Source of the DNA: Selaginella moellendorffii
Taxonomy: Eukaryota; Streptophyta; Lycopodiopsida; Selaginellales; Selaginellaceae
NCBI RefSeq assembly: GCF_000143415.4
Contig: NW_003314290.1
Span: forward strand, 1,664,454-1,728,453
DNA: 64,000 nucleotides
Direction: 5' to 3'
Both the position numbers and the translations under genes were made by a program. Position 1 is the stretch's first letter. Each line of letters begins with the position of its first letter. Positions 21,447-33,052 of the stretch are shown one piece after another. The notes beneath the pieces were generated by a model. The model was not told the origin of the DNA. It saw nothing but the letters and a program-made list of their open reading frames with translations, and searched no databases.

Positions 21447-21513
21447 GTGATCCAAGTGGACGGCTGAAATTGCATGTGATCCAAATGGACGGCTGAAATT
21501 TCGTGTGATCCAA
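21429..21513. repeat. 29-bp tandem repeat over the PPR start codon
   Basis: Three consecutive copies of GGACGGCTGAAATTGCATGT followed by GATCCAAGT, period 29 bp (starts 21429, 21458, 21487); the third has TCGTG in place of GCATG. On the minus strand the first two copies each supply a CACATGCAATTT start context. Because 29 is not a multiple of three, each copy puts its ATG in a different frame. Confidence 0.9.
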
Positions 21514-21652
21514 AATCCAAAATCCAGTCAGCCATTGACTTTCATTGACATTTTTTGACTCTCGAATGAGCGCGAGATTTCATAGATAAGGGAGGACGAA
21601 AGATCAGCAAAATTTTAAGAGAGAGAGAGAAACAAACCAAGGCTCTTCCACT

Positions 21653-23058
21653 CTAAGCCTTGACCTTTCCAAAAACCTTGGCCTTCTCCAGCGATGTCTG
21701 GAAGCGGCCGTGTCCAAACTTGGAGGAGGTGTCCACGAACTTGAGCTTGATATCCTCCAGAGCATTGCGAGAGGTCTGTTTCCACAAAGACTGGCGGAGA
21801 GTGATGACGCGCTTCCTCACGCCCATGCAGCACCCCTTGATCATGATATAATCCTCGTTGACAACACCGTAGTGTGCAAAGCCACCCATCGGCGTGATAT
21901 CTTTGTCGGTCGTGTCGAACTCCGTGCTTGCCTTGTGAGACTCCTGCCCCTGCTTGCCGATCTTGTAGATCTTCTTGTTCATCTCGGTACGGTGATGGTA
22001 TCTGCGAGAATATAGAACAAAATTTAGTACAATCCGAGAGAACCAACTGTGAAAACTTACCCGTTCTGACCGGCCCTGGCAACCGTGAACGAAACGCGAG
22101 CTGGATGCCACGCTCCGATACAAGCAACCTTTCGCAGACCCCTGTGAGTCTTCCGGGGCAACCTGGTAACCCCCCATCTCGTCACCACACCCTCGTAGCC
22201 GTGACCCTTGGTGACTCCGATCACGTCAATCATCTCATCCTTGCGGAAGACACTGTCGATCGGCACGGCCTTCTCGAAGAAGTTATACGCAAAGTCAACC
22301 TTCTCCGCGGTCGTGCCTCCGTTCACCTGAATCTCCATGAGATGGGCCTTCTTCTGCTTGATGCCCTTGAGGTTGCGAACCTGGGGATAGTTCTCAAACA
22401 TTAGCACGAGTCAATTGTTTCTGGATCGAGAGTTTTCATACCTTGGTGTGAGCGAGGACTCGGATCACAGAGCCGTACTTCTTCATACGCTCCAGTTCGT
22501 GTTCGATGCCCTTCTTTCCTTCGTCGGTGTCATACTTCTTCGCGTACTTGGTGAACGCCTTCTTCTTCGACTTGTAGAAGTTCTTGTAGAACCTCCTCTT
22601 GAGATCGTCGCTCAAGTGCTGAGCCCAGACCGTGTTGAGAGAGCGCAGGCCGCGAGGAGTCTTAATGTACGCCACCACTCCGACGATAATGAGCGGTGGT
22701 GTCTCGATGATGGTCACAGCCTCGCAGGTCTCCTTCTTGTGGAGCTCTGGACAAATGAACGCGAAATTTAGCTCTCGAAATGGGAAGAACAGCGGACTTA
22801 CTAGATCCTGGCTTCTCGACCTCCCGGACGATATGAGTCATACCGGCCTTGTATCCCATGAAGGCTGTCAAATGGGGCTTCTTCGTAGGATCATCCCGAG
22901 GGAAGGATTTCACTACCAAGAGAAAATGTATGAAATTCGGGAGAAGAGAAATCGAGAAAACGAGCACACATACCTTTGCCGCGATGGCGCTGGGCACGCT
23001 TCCTGGGAAGGAAGCCCAGAGATCCATGCCGGGGATGCTCGAACTTCCGGTGGCTCAT
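21653..23058 (-). CDS. RPL3: 60S ribosomal protein L3 (uL3)
   Basis: Five exons (22974-23058, 22802-22912, 22442-22746, 22061-22380, 21653-22001) give 389 aa, the normal length for cytosolic L3. Introns are 55-61 bp. Recognisable blocks: [126 protein letters not shown] and [15 protein letters not shown]3 sits near the peptidyl-transferase centre of the large subunit; the histidine modified in other eukaryotes lies in the WHPARV area. A telo-box (TAAACCCTAG, 23098-23107) lies about 40 bp upstream of the ATG, typical for plant ribosomal protein genes. Confidence 0.97.
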
Positions 23059-23097
23059 GGCGGCGCCGCGCTCCTCCGCCCCTGTCCAAAATCCCTC

Positions 23098-23107
23098 TAA
23101 ACCCTAG
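23098..23107 (-). promoter_or_regulatory. Telo-box upstream of RPL3
   Basis: The sequence TAAACCCTAG is the plant interstitial telomere motif, common in the 5' regions of ribosomal protein and other growth-related genes. It is about 40 bp before the RPL3 ATG. Use is inferred from position and motif. Confidence 0.5.
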
Positions 23108-23431
23108 CCGTCGAGCAAAATCCCGACCTAGCAAACACACCAGCCGTCGATCGCATCTAGCGGCCACGATTCATGATTCTTAGCATATTCTCTTAGGGCT
23201 TATTTTTTACATTTCTTCTATTTCCGGTTACATTCTAAGGAAGGTTCGCTGGAATCGAAACCTGGCCGCCAAAAAATAATAGGGTTCAAGTAAGCGAAAA
23301 TAGCTGCATGCCACGTATGTTACGTGGCAGGCCTTAGAAATGAGCGCGTGGCCTTCTAGGTTTTTACTGATCAGCTAAAAGTTCTCCCACCTCGTCTCAC
23401 TCGCGATCGTCATATTCTCCTTCCTCTTGCA

Positions 23432-25084
<1,653 letters not shown>

Positions 25085-25188
25085 CTTCGGATTCTGTGCG
25101 TAGAAGTTTAGAGATGCAATAAAACCGATTCATTTCTTTTCTATCTGAGCTATTATCATACAAGTTAAAAGCGAGATTCATATTGGCT

Positions 25189-26683
25189 ATGGCTGCTCAA
25201 GCTTGTACCGGCTCTCAGCTTGGAGCTCTTTTGAGAAAGCGAAGCTGCGTTGGAAAGCCATGGGAAGGAAATCGAATCAACACGAGGCGCCGTGGTGTGG
25301 CTTGTGCTGCGGTGATTCTCTCTCTCTCTTGTTTTTTCTCTCCTTGGCTCTTCTGGATCAATCGATTGGTTTCCAGGTGGGTTGTAGCGATTTGATCCAA
25401 TTGGCTCCAGCGCTGGTAGCCGACGCATCGTCCTGGAGTGCTGGGGATTGGCTCAGTGGTTTGCTCTTCAACGCGGGCCAGGACGCAAACAGTGCGGTGC
25501 AAGGGGAACTATCGGCCCTCTCTCTTGCCAGGTAGAAAACTTTTTCGCGAGAAATCTATAAGCTTTTTGGATTGATTTTCCAGCGTCGCAACCATCTTTG
25601 GAGCGGGTCTTGTGACGAGCCTCTCGCCATGCACGCTCAGCGTTCTGCCATTGACGCTCGGCTACATTGGTAACTTTCGTGAGTTTCTTGACAAGAAAAA
25701 TTGGTTTTTTTTTTCTTTCTCTATCACTACTCTAGGATCATCGGGGTCAGGGAAGAGTCAGGCGCAGGTAAGAAACTCTCGCTCTCTCTTTGATCTTCTT
25801 TTTTTTTTCTCGTGGAAAGTTTAGATCGCGGTGGATGCTTTTGCATTCTCGATGGGATTGGCGACAACGCTCGCGGTGCTGGGGATCGTGGCATCGCTCG
25901 CTGGAAAAGCTTACGGGCAGATCGGGCAAGGCCTTCCAATCGGTGTCTCCTGCTTGGCCATGCTTATGGGACTCAACCTTCTCGAGGTGATCAAACTTTT
26001 GCTTATAAACCTGCAATAGCTAATATAGCTTTCCATGATCAACAGATTATTGAGCTGCAACTCCCATCGTTCTTCGGAAACTTCGATCCTCGCTCTGCTG
26101 CTGCCAATCTTCCCACAAGTTCGTGCTGCTTTAAGCATAGAATAAACTTTCACTGATTTCTTCCATCTCTCCAGGTGTTCAGGCCTATCTAGCCGGTTTA
26201 ACGTTTGCTCTCGCGGCCTCTCCGTGCAGCACACCTGTTCTTGCGACTCTACTCGGCTATGTCGCAGCTTCCCAGGTGTGACTTGGTTGTTTGCTTTAGT
26301 TCCTAGAGTTCTATAGGAGCATAATTCTTTCGTTTCTCTTTTCCAGGACCCGGTGACTGGTGGTGCATTGCTGCTTGTCTATACAAGCGGCTATGTCTCA
26401 CCACTGCTACTCGCAGCATCGTTTGCTGGTGCTCTTCAGGTTTTTTCGATTTCGTTCATTTCAATCAGGCTTGCTTTGCTAACACAGAGTTTGCAGCAAC
26501 TTTTAGCGCTTCGGAAGTTTTCTGCATGGATCAATCCTACCAGGTACGGAATTTTTTTTATATGTATTTACACCTTTTTCGTGCTGGTTTTGTAGTGGAG
26601 CCTTGCTTCTGGGAGGAGGGCTGTATACGTTTCTCGACAAAACATTTCCATCATCATCTATGTCCTCAATGATGATGATGTAG
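25189..26683 (+). CDS. CCDA: Plastid cytochrome c biogenesis protein CcdA
   Basis: Ten exons (25189-25311, 25377-25531, 25584-25669, 25736-25767, 25825-25986, 26046-26118, 26175-26275, 26347-26439, 26497-26543, 26596-26683) encode 319 aa. CcdA carries reducing power across the thylakoid membrane, so apocytochrome cysteines stay reduced for haem attachment. A basic, Ser/Arg-rich leader ([20 protein letters not shown]) fits a transit peptide. The membrane core has the two conserved Cys-Pro sites: [20 protein letters not shown] and [18 protein letters not shown]. About six membrane spans are visible, among them [18 protein letters not shown] and [14 protein letters not shown]. The C-terminus ends in SSMSSMMMM. 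It follows GAPC at about 105 bp on the same strand. Confidence 0.92.
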
Positions 26684-27456
26684 CTTTTCTATGGAAAAGA
26701 GATAGATCATTTAAAATTAATGTTAATGCTGGAACAAACCATTATAGCCAATAAGATTCCGCCACGGTCTTAAAGTTCTCACTTGAAAGCTATAAGTCTT
26801 GAGGATGGTTTCATCGCTCGATCACTGTTGAATGGGTGGAACATGATTGCTAGAAGATAATCAATCCAAAGTAATCAGTCAACGACGACCAAACTTCAGT
26901 AGTGTAGCCCACTGGATTGCTGAGACTTTTATTTCCCCATCTATTCCATACCATAACCACGATGTTTTTTGCATGACATCGATTGCTCCTTTGATATGCT
27001 TCTGGATTTCCTGATCACAAGGAACTTCCGTGTGGTGGGAATGAACTTTTTAAGTACTCTCTCCCAGATACCCAAACGTGATCTTCAACCTGAAGCAAGT
27101 TTTGCGGAACGAGAAACAACGAGAAAATTGGAATGTGTGAAACAAATCTGAGACTCAGATAGGCTCCAGTGCTACTAACGCTAGAAGATCCACGGCGCCT
27201 TCGAGCATTTTCACCAGAGGCATCGTTGGTCGTTCCAAGGGGTCCTCCTGGGCACACCATAGCCCGATCGGGTTGAAGACACTCTAGCTTTGCATTCAGG
27301 CATGGGTTTTTGTGATCTTCTCGAGCAATCTACAATGAATGTCTAGCTCTCGGGAATTCTCTAGCAAAGCATCGTTTCGATTTTCGAGCATTACAGCTTC
27401 ACTGATTGATCCGCAAACATGATAGCACTTATTAAAACATAGTTAGATGTACACAC
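26684..27456. other. Spacer with a kinase fragment
   Basis: Downstream of CcdA. The only recognisable content is the receptor-kinase remnant at 27150-27295. The rest has no supported ORF. Confidence 0.5.
27150..27295 (-). pseudogene. Receptor-like kinase C-terminal fragment
   Basis: On the minus strand it reads IGLWCAQEDPLERPTMPLVK, then MLEGAVDLLAL, matching the kinase subdomain XI and tail of the gene fragment at 62670-62790 (IGLWCTQEDPLRRPTMSVVV, KMLEGAMDVLAL). Only about 45 codons remain, with no catalytic part and a stop soon after. It is a broken copy of a local family of receptor kinases. Confidence 0.7.
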
Positions 27457-27910
27457 TCAAGGTGTGTTCCACCCGTTTAGCATCGCTCGGCCCATGAAAT
27501 CTACCGTTTCTTCAATTGCTTGGGGCACTGCATCGTCCACCGTGCACAGAGGGATCATGACCTTGGGACGTTTCCACTCTTTTAGACGCTTGTACTCGTC
27601 ATCCGACAGAAAAGCTGGCTTGGATGGCCACTCGCTTGGAGTCCAGTAGTAGAGCTTGTGGCGTGGAAGCTACATGAACTAGATCAAATCAAATGTCAGG
27701 ACCAGAAAGGAAAATTACCTCGTTATATCCCCATTCTCCCTGAAGAGGTTTCGTGAGCTCCGGACCGTCGTAGGGGAGGCGAAATCCAGACCTATCCAAA
27801 TTGTATAACTCCAACTCGATTTCCTGCGCAGTTCGTCGAACAGGGCCCTGGCTGCGCGTCCTCGGCCTCTTGCTTTGCCTGTTAAAGCCGCGCCTCTTAG
27901 AGCTCGACAT
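27457..27910 (-). CDS. Unknown small basic protein, copy 1
   Basis: Two exons (27719-27910, 27457-27669) with a 49-bp intron encode 134 aa. No known domain. The N-terminus is basic (MSSSKRRGFNRQSKRPRTRS); the core has TAQEIELELYNLDRSGFRLP, YDGPELTKPLQGEWGYNE, then LPRHKLYYWTPSEWPSKP, FLSDDEYKRLKE and a C-terminal AMLNGWNTP. A second intact copy with the same intron position lies at 30443-30886 on the same strand. Both copies keep frame, splice sites and stop, and the changes look spread over codons, so both may be expressed. Tryptophan- and proline-rich blocks suggest a folded or binding function that I cannot name. Confidence 0.7.
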
Positions 27911-30442
27911 TGAAAAGCCTTAAGCCTAGATTAGTTTTATTTTTAATATAACTTAATAAATAGTTAAAATTTAATAAAACATAAAATTAAAAATATGCTA
28001 GATGCCGATTTTCAGCATCCTCAAACCTCTTTTGGACTTCTTCAATTCCTCGATTGCGCTGGCGGGCACTTTCACGAGCTTTGCGATTCAGATTCTCCAG
28101 GATCTAAGAATGGGACGGAGCTTTTTAGAGATCGACGACCATCCTGAGCCTGGAGCTGCACCAGGTTTCGCCCCTTGAGAAATGAGATCCGGCTGAGCTA
28201 AGAAATTCCCCATATTTCCTGAGCTTGCCTGCCCTCTGGAGCGAGCGATGGTATACTCCGACTCTCCTGGCCAGCAGCATTTTCTTCGCTCTGATTTGCC
28301 GCATCGCAAACGACAGCGTCAATCCCCGATTGACCTTCTTGCACGATCATAAATCAAAGTAGTTCTTTCGGAAATATTACCATAGTAACCAAACAGACTG
28401 GAACGTTAAAATCCGTAACCATATCAAAATGCGATGGTGTGGATCGAATAACATATCATCTGTCATGCTTGTTCGAAAAACTTGAGACCTTATACTCGTT
28501 AGAAATCCAAATTCCACGCCAATATAAGATCGAACGAAATCGTTCTCATGAAACGAAATGCTTGGAATCCGCAACACACTCATGGTAGTTCAACCAAAGA
28601 GAAACAAAGAGGAGATGAACGTACCATTTGAACATGGTTGTACCAGACCTTTACCACGTCCTTGAGATCACATTTCCTGCTACCAACAGTCGCCCTGTGA
28701 ACTCACATCACAAGCTCCTCGTCGAGAAGCCCAGCCTCGAATCCATTGCCATGCTCCACGCCCCTCAGGGTGGGAGTTTTGCTGCCATCGGGTCGTGGCC
28801 TTCCTGAGGCTCGAGGACTTCCAGCACGCTCTGGCGGATTCAATAACGCGCTCAAGATCGATGGCGGCCTGTCAAGAGCACAAGTCGAAAGGCCCGAGCG
28901 CTGGAAGGCTTGCAAGAGTTTGAGAAGGCTGTGCACTGGCTCGAGAAGGAATTCCAAGGAACACATCAAAACTTCGTTTAAAACCCCTATGGTTTAAGGG
29001 AATATACCGCTGCTGACATTAGCCCGAGATAAAAAAGAGAAGATGAGACCTGTGTACTGTTTCTTCCGCGAGCGCGATCAACAGCTCTAACGCTAGAGAT
29101 ATCGCTGCCTCGTTTGTCATGTCGATTGCATCTGGCACCAGCTAGAAAATGAAAGATCAAAGATCAAAATGAAAGAAGAAAGAAAGAAAAGAACCTGGGA
29201 TCCTCCAGCAACAGCAGCAGCAGCCTCGAAACGACTCTATCTCCTTATAGATTTATAGCTATTGCTTCCTGTTTCAAGGTAAGGTTAGTGTATGTTTCTG
29301 AATATTTACTACAAGCCTTGTTGGCAGCACGCGGAATTCTATCCGTATGCAGTTTCTTGTCTACGATATCAGTTTTGTCCTTCACTCGCTTTGTTCTTTC
29401 AGTGTTACAGCGAAGGCATTTGGTGCTGAATCCTTACGTGAACTTTGCAAAGCATCAGCACCGCATTGAGCCACTGCCCGTGCTCTGTCTCCACTGATGG
29501 GAGCTTGCGAGACAGCAATCACTACTTCATTAGGAGAGTGTTAACTTGCAGCCGTTGCCGCTGCATTGCCAATCCATGAACCGGAAGGAACTATACAGGG
29601 CTTAACTGGCTAAATCAAACAATGCTCAGTGATGCAAGTAAGTTTTGCTCGCATATATATGTTTTTCACATGAAATCACGTGTGCTGTGTGTTTATTTAC
29701 ACCAAACCTTTGCAAAGTGCCTTGAGAACGATGAAAAAGCTGCCGTGAACTTTGGGAGAGAATCCGAGTTTTTGCGAGATAAACAATCTCGACAGCGCAA
29801 AGGCAATGCCTTCGAAGCCTCGGCGGCAGCTGCCTCCAAGACATCCCTCTTCGGTGCCAAAGTTTTTCGGGTGTGCCACTGGTAAGCTTTTAAGTCTCGT
29901 CATGTTGTCTTAAGCTTTGGCAGGTGTTCTGCATCGGATCCTGCTGCCAAGTTTATTTCGAGACAGGAGTATGTCAATGAGATTATCTCCATCATGCTTG
30001 TTTTAACGGTACTCAATTTCAAGCTGGCTACTCTTTATAGACAGTCGTCAGCTATGTGTCCTATGGACAATTGACCGTGATCTTCAGAGACGCCATAGCA
30101 GCATGGAACACCCAGCCAGCACGGCTGAGACGAGCTTTAAAGACTCACCACAGTGTCCTTGTCCAGCGAGTCATGGATTTTTAAGCGAAGTCCTGTTCCA
30201 GTACTGAGAAACGCGTCATGACTGCTCTATTGAAGTATCGTCACTGCATGTTTCGGCGATCTCGCTGCTTGTCTCTACAATCGCGTCGCTGGTGCTCAGG
30301 AGCTTATTTTCAATTAGCGCTCGGGATTCTTTGCATCAAACTCCACATGATGAGAAGAGCATGGTTTCGACATATCTTCTTTCACTCTTGGTTGAACTTA
30401 CTAAGACATAAGAGAGCGATTTAAACTGGCGGATGCACAAAC
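27911..30442. other. Spacer between the two unknown copies, with unassigned exon-like pieces
   Basis: About 2.5 kb. Exon-like minus-strand pieces are seen at 29050-29145 (LVPDAIDMTNEAAISLALEL and on, bounded by an AG and a GT) and at 28019-28108 (LENLNRKARESARQRNRGIE, then a coiled-coil-like end and stop). Plus-strand pieces at 29710-29885 look coding (ENDEKAAVNFGRESEFLRDK) and may splice to CSASDPAAKFISRQEYVNEI. I could not join any of these into a model or recognise a family. They could be an unidentified gene or remains of one. Confidence 0.35.
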
Positions 30443-30886
30443 TCAAGGTGTGTTCCACCCGTTTAGCATTGCTCGGGCCATGTAATCTACCTTTATGTCA
30501 ATCGCTTCGATCACTGCGTCGTCCACCGTGCAATAAGGGATCATGACATTGGGATGTTTCCACCCCTCTTTTAGGCGCCTGTACTCGTCATCCGACAGAA
30601 AATCTGGCTTGGATGGCCACTCGCTTGGAGTCCAGTAGTAGAGCTTGTGGCGTGGAAGCTGTATAGACTAGATCAAATCAAATGCCAGGACCAGAAGAAT
30701 TACCTCTTTATATCCCCATTCTCCCTGAAGGGGTCTCGTGAGCTTGGGACCGTCGTAGGGAAGGCGAAATCCAGATCTATCCAAATTGTATTCCTCTAGC
30801 TCGATTTCCTGCGCAGTTCGTCGAACAGGACCATGGCTGCGCGTCCTCGGCCTGCTGCTTTGCCTCTCAAATCCTTCGCTTTGCAT
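30443..30886 (-). CDS. Unknown small basic protein, copy 2
   Basis: Two exons (30704-30886, 30443-30658) with a 45-bp intron encode 132 aa. It is a close paralogue of the gene at 27457-27910: the same TAQEIELEEYNLDRSGFRLP, YDGPKLTRPLQGEWGYKE and LPRHKLYYWTPSEWPSKP blocks, the same splice site, and a shared AMLNGWNTP end. Differences cluster in the N-terminus (MQSEGFERQSSRP) and in VMIPYCTVDDAVIEAIDIKV. The start ATG is at 30884-30886. Function unknown. Confidence 0.7.
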
Positions 30887-30989
30887 TTGAGAGGCCCTAA
30901 TGTGAACAAGCTTTTCGACAATGCCCTAATTGTTTTTATAGTATTCGCGTCTCCAAAATTGCCTTATTCCAGAGAATCTTTTCAGATGC

Positions 30990-31310
30990 GTTTATCGAAC
31001 TCGTTTTCTCTCTGATGCAACAAGATCCGATTTTATACGCGCAAGATTGGTAGGAATTCGTTCTGGCTTACGACAGCGCTGTAACATAAGCACAAACTCA
31101 TGCCAACAATGAGAAAACAGACGAGCAAAAGACAGCTTTTGCGATCAAAGCGTGTCACCTTGACCACAGTCCACTCGCTCTTCCTAGAAGTAATCACCTG
31201 GAAGGCGAGCACAAGTTACGAAGAAACGAAAAAGGCAAAAAGAAAACTTTCAAGCTTTACCAGTCAACCGAATAGAATTTAGCCTGGAGTTGTGCATGGC
31301 CAGACATCAT
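30990..31310 (-). pseudogene. Truncated SGF29 copy
   Basis: Pieces match the intact SGF29 gene 0.6-1.3 kb away in the same order on the same strand. 31025-31070 resembles SGF29 intron 7 (GCGCAAGA, TAGGAATTC, TTCTGGCTTAC). 31120-31215 matches exon 5 and its flank (GATCAAAGCGTGTCACCTTG, CACTCGCTCTTC, CCTGGAAGGCGAGCA). 31220-31310 matches intron 4 and exon 4 (GAAAACTTTCAAGC, GAATTTAGCCTGGA). Exons 6 and 7 are missing and frames are broken. Introns are kept, so it arose by DNA duplication, not from mRNA. Confidence 0.75.
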
Positions 31311-31545
31311 TAGAGATTAGAATCGGATGTAATAGATATTAGGAGGCACCGGTTTTTCAAGATTTAGAGAGGACTTATCCCCGATGGTACAAATTCTGGA
31401 TGAGCATTGCAACTCTTACCAGCAATGCTATGGTGAACTTGCTCTACCATGTTTGCTGGCCGGTTGAGCTTCTTCTCGTATGTTACTGTTACAGGCGACA
31501 TGGTACAGCTGATCAACTGTGACAATGCTACTGGCTGTTGTTGCT

Positions 31546-32921
31546 TTACTGCCGGTGCCCCTCCGGAAGAGTGACAACGTGGTAAAATGGCACTGTTCGC
31601 TTTGGTAGAAATCCATCCTCGTCGTCGTCATCGAATTCTAGAATATAGCTGGAACAAGAAAGCAAACGACGTCTCGGTTAACACGATACAAGAGATAGAG
31701 AAAAAAAACTTACTCGTCCGTTTTTTTCTGATGCATCAAAATTCGTTTTTTGGCACGCGCAAGACAAGTTTCGATCAGCGCAAAACCAGTGCTAGGAATT
31801 CTTTCTGGCTTACTTTTCTATGAGGACCGACGACAGTAGCTTTGTACAGTGCGGTGGTGCCTGGATACACCGCAAGAACTTGAGATCCCGTTGGAAAATC
31901 CAGCGCTGTCGCTGGTTTTGGGAATTGGATGATTGCGGAGGGAGATAACTTGTACTTCCTGGAGGGCGATGAGAGAAGATTAGCGATGTTAAAGTCGCGG
32001 TTGCTTTACCTCGGTCCACCGGTTCCACCATTTTCTTCTTCGTCCCCAGGCTCTTCGTCTATCACTTCATATCTGGAGAGACAAAGCACTGTGAAAAAAG
32101 ACGAGCAAAAAGATCGACTTAACTTGTTTGTTTCGCGATCAAAGCGCGTCACCTTGACGACAATCCACTCGCTCTTCTCTGAATCTTCAGGAGTAATCCT
32201 CGCGGCGACCTGGAAGGCGAGCAAAAATCACTAAGAAACAAGGAAAATGAAAACTTTCAAGCTCGACCTGGTCTCCAACAGCTTTACCAATTGAATCAGC
32301 CGACCGAGAAACGTTCGGAGAATTCAGCCTGGAAGAGTCTGCATCGGCCTTGGCTCTCTTCCGCTTTTGATCGCCAGTCTCTGGCATTCCATCAAGAAAA
32401 ACATCAGCTAGCAAAAAAGAGAACAGGAGAGAAGAGAGCCAACCAGTTTTACGTCGATGAGCAGCAGCAGCTTGTGAAGGTATCGAGAGAGTGTCCAGAT
32501 TGCTTAGACAAGCATTTGACGCACTAGTTCGACCGAAAAAAAAATTAGCACCATCATCCTCGAAAAGAAGAAAGAAAAAAAAAACCTTTCTTCGGCGTCC
32601 GCAAGTGCTTTAGCTTGACTGTACAAATCCCGTAGCTTGCTCCAGAACTTATCTTCGAACTTCTCGGCTTGCTCTGGTTCTGCAAACTAAAGCTCAATCA
32701 CATCCTTCCTCGAGAAGAAAAAAAGGTCCTAGAGAAAATGTAATTTTTTTGCCGAAAGTGGAAAGAAGAAAAGAAATCTACTTACGGGTCTCTGCGAGCT
32801 TGGCGTGGATCTTATTGATCTTCTTGATCAGACCATCTTGTTCTCTCCTCAATCGATCCAGCTCCTTGAGCCCTTGCGACGCGGCCTCCACGCTCGCCGC
32901 GCTCAATGCATTGCTCGCCAT
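31546..32921 (-). CDS. SGF29: SAGA-associated factor 29 (double-Tudor histone reader)
   Basis: Nine exons (32786-32921, 32586-32679, 32453-32523, 32268-32407, 32124-32209, 32010-32072, 31814-31958, 31714-31727, 31546-31648) give 283 aa. SGF29 is a subunit of the SAGA acetyltransferase complex; its tandem Tudor domain reads H3K4me2/3. The N-terminal half is a coiled coil (LKELDRLRREQDGLIKKINK), followed by a basic DQKRKRAKAD linker. The SGF29 domain has VAARITPEDSEKSEWIVVKV, FDRETNKYEVIDEEPGDEEE, YKLSPSAIIQFPK, SQVLAVYPGTTALYKATVV, YILEFDDDDEDG and the aromatic-cage end TVPFYHVVTLPEGHRQ. Exon 8 is a 14-bp microexon. The exon 3 to 4 junction is the least certain, because the frame is also open across that 45-bp intron. 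Confidence 0.92.
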
Positions 32922-33052
32922 AGCCCACACTCACAACCCACAAATCAAAACAAACCACAGGCACCAGGTCGCCCGTTCGATCCTCTAGACTTCCCAGGTG
33001 GAACTCTTCTTGATCCTCTTGCAAATAGGACTTTTTGATTGAAAAAAATTCG

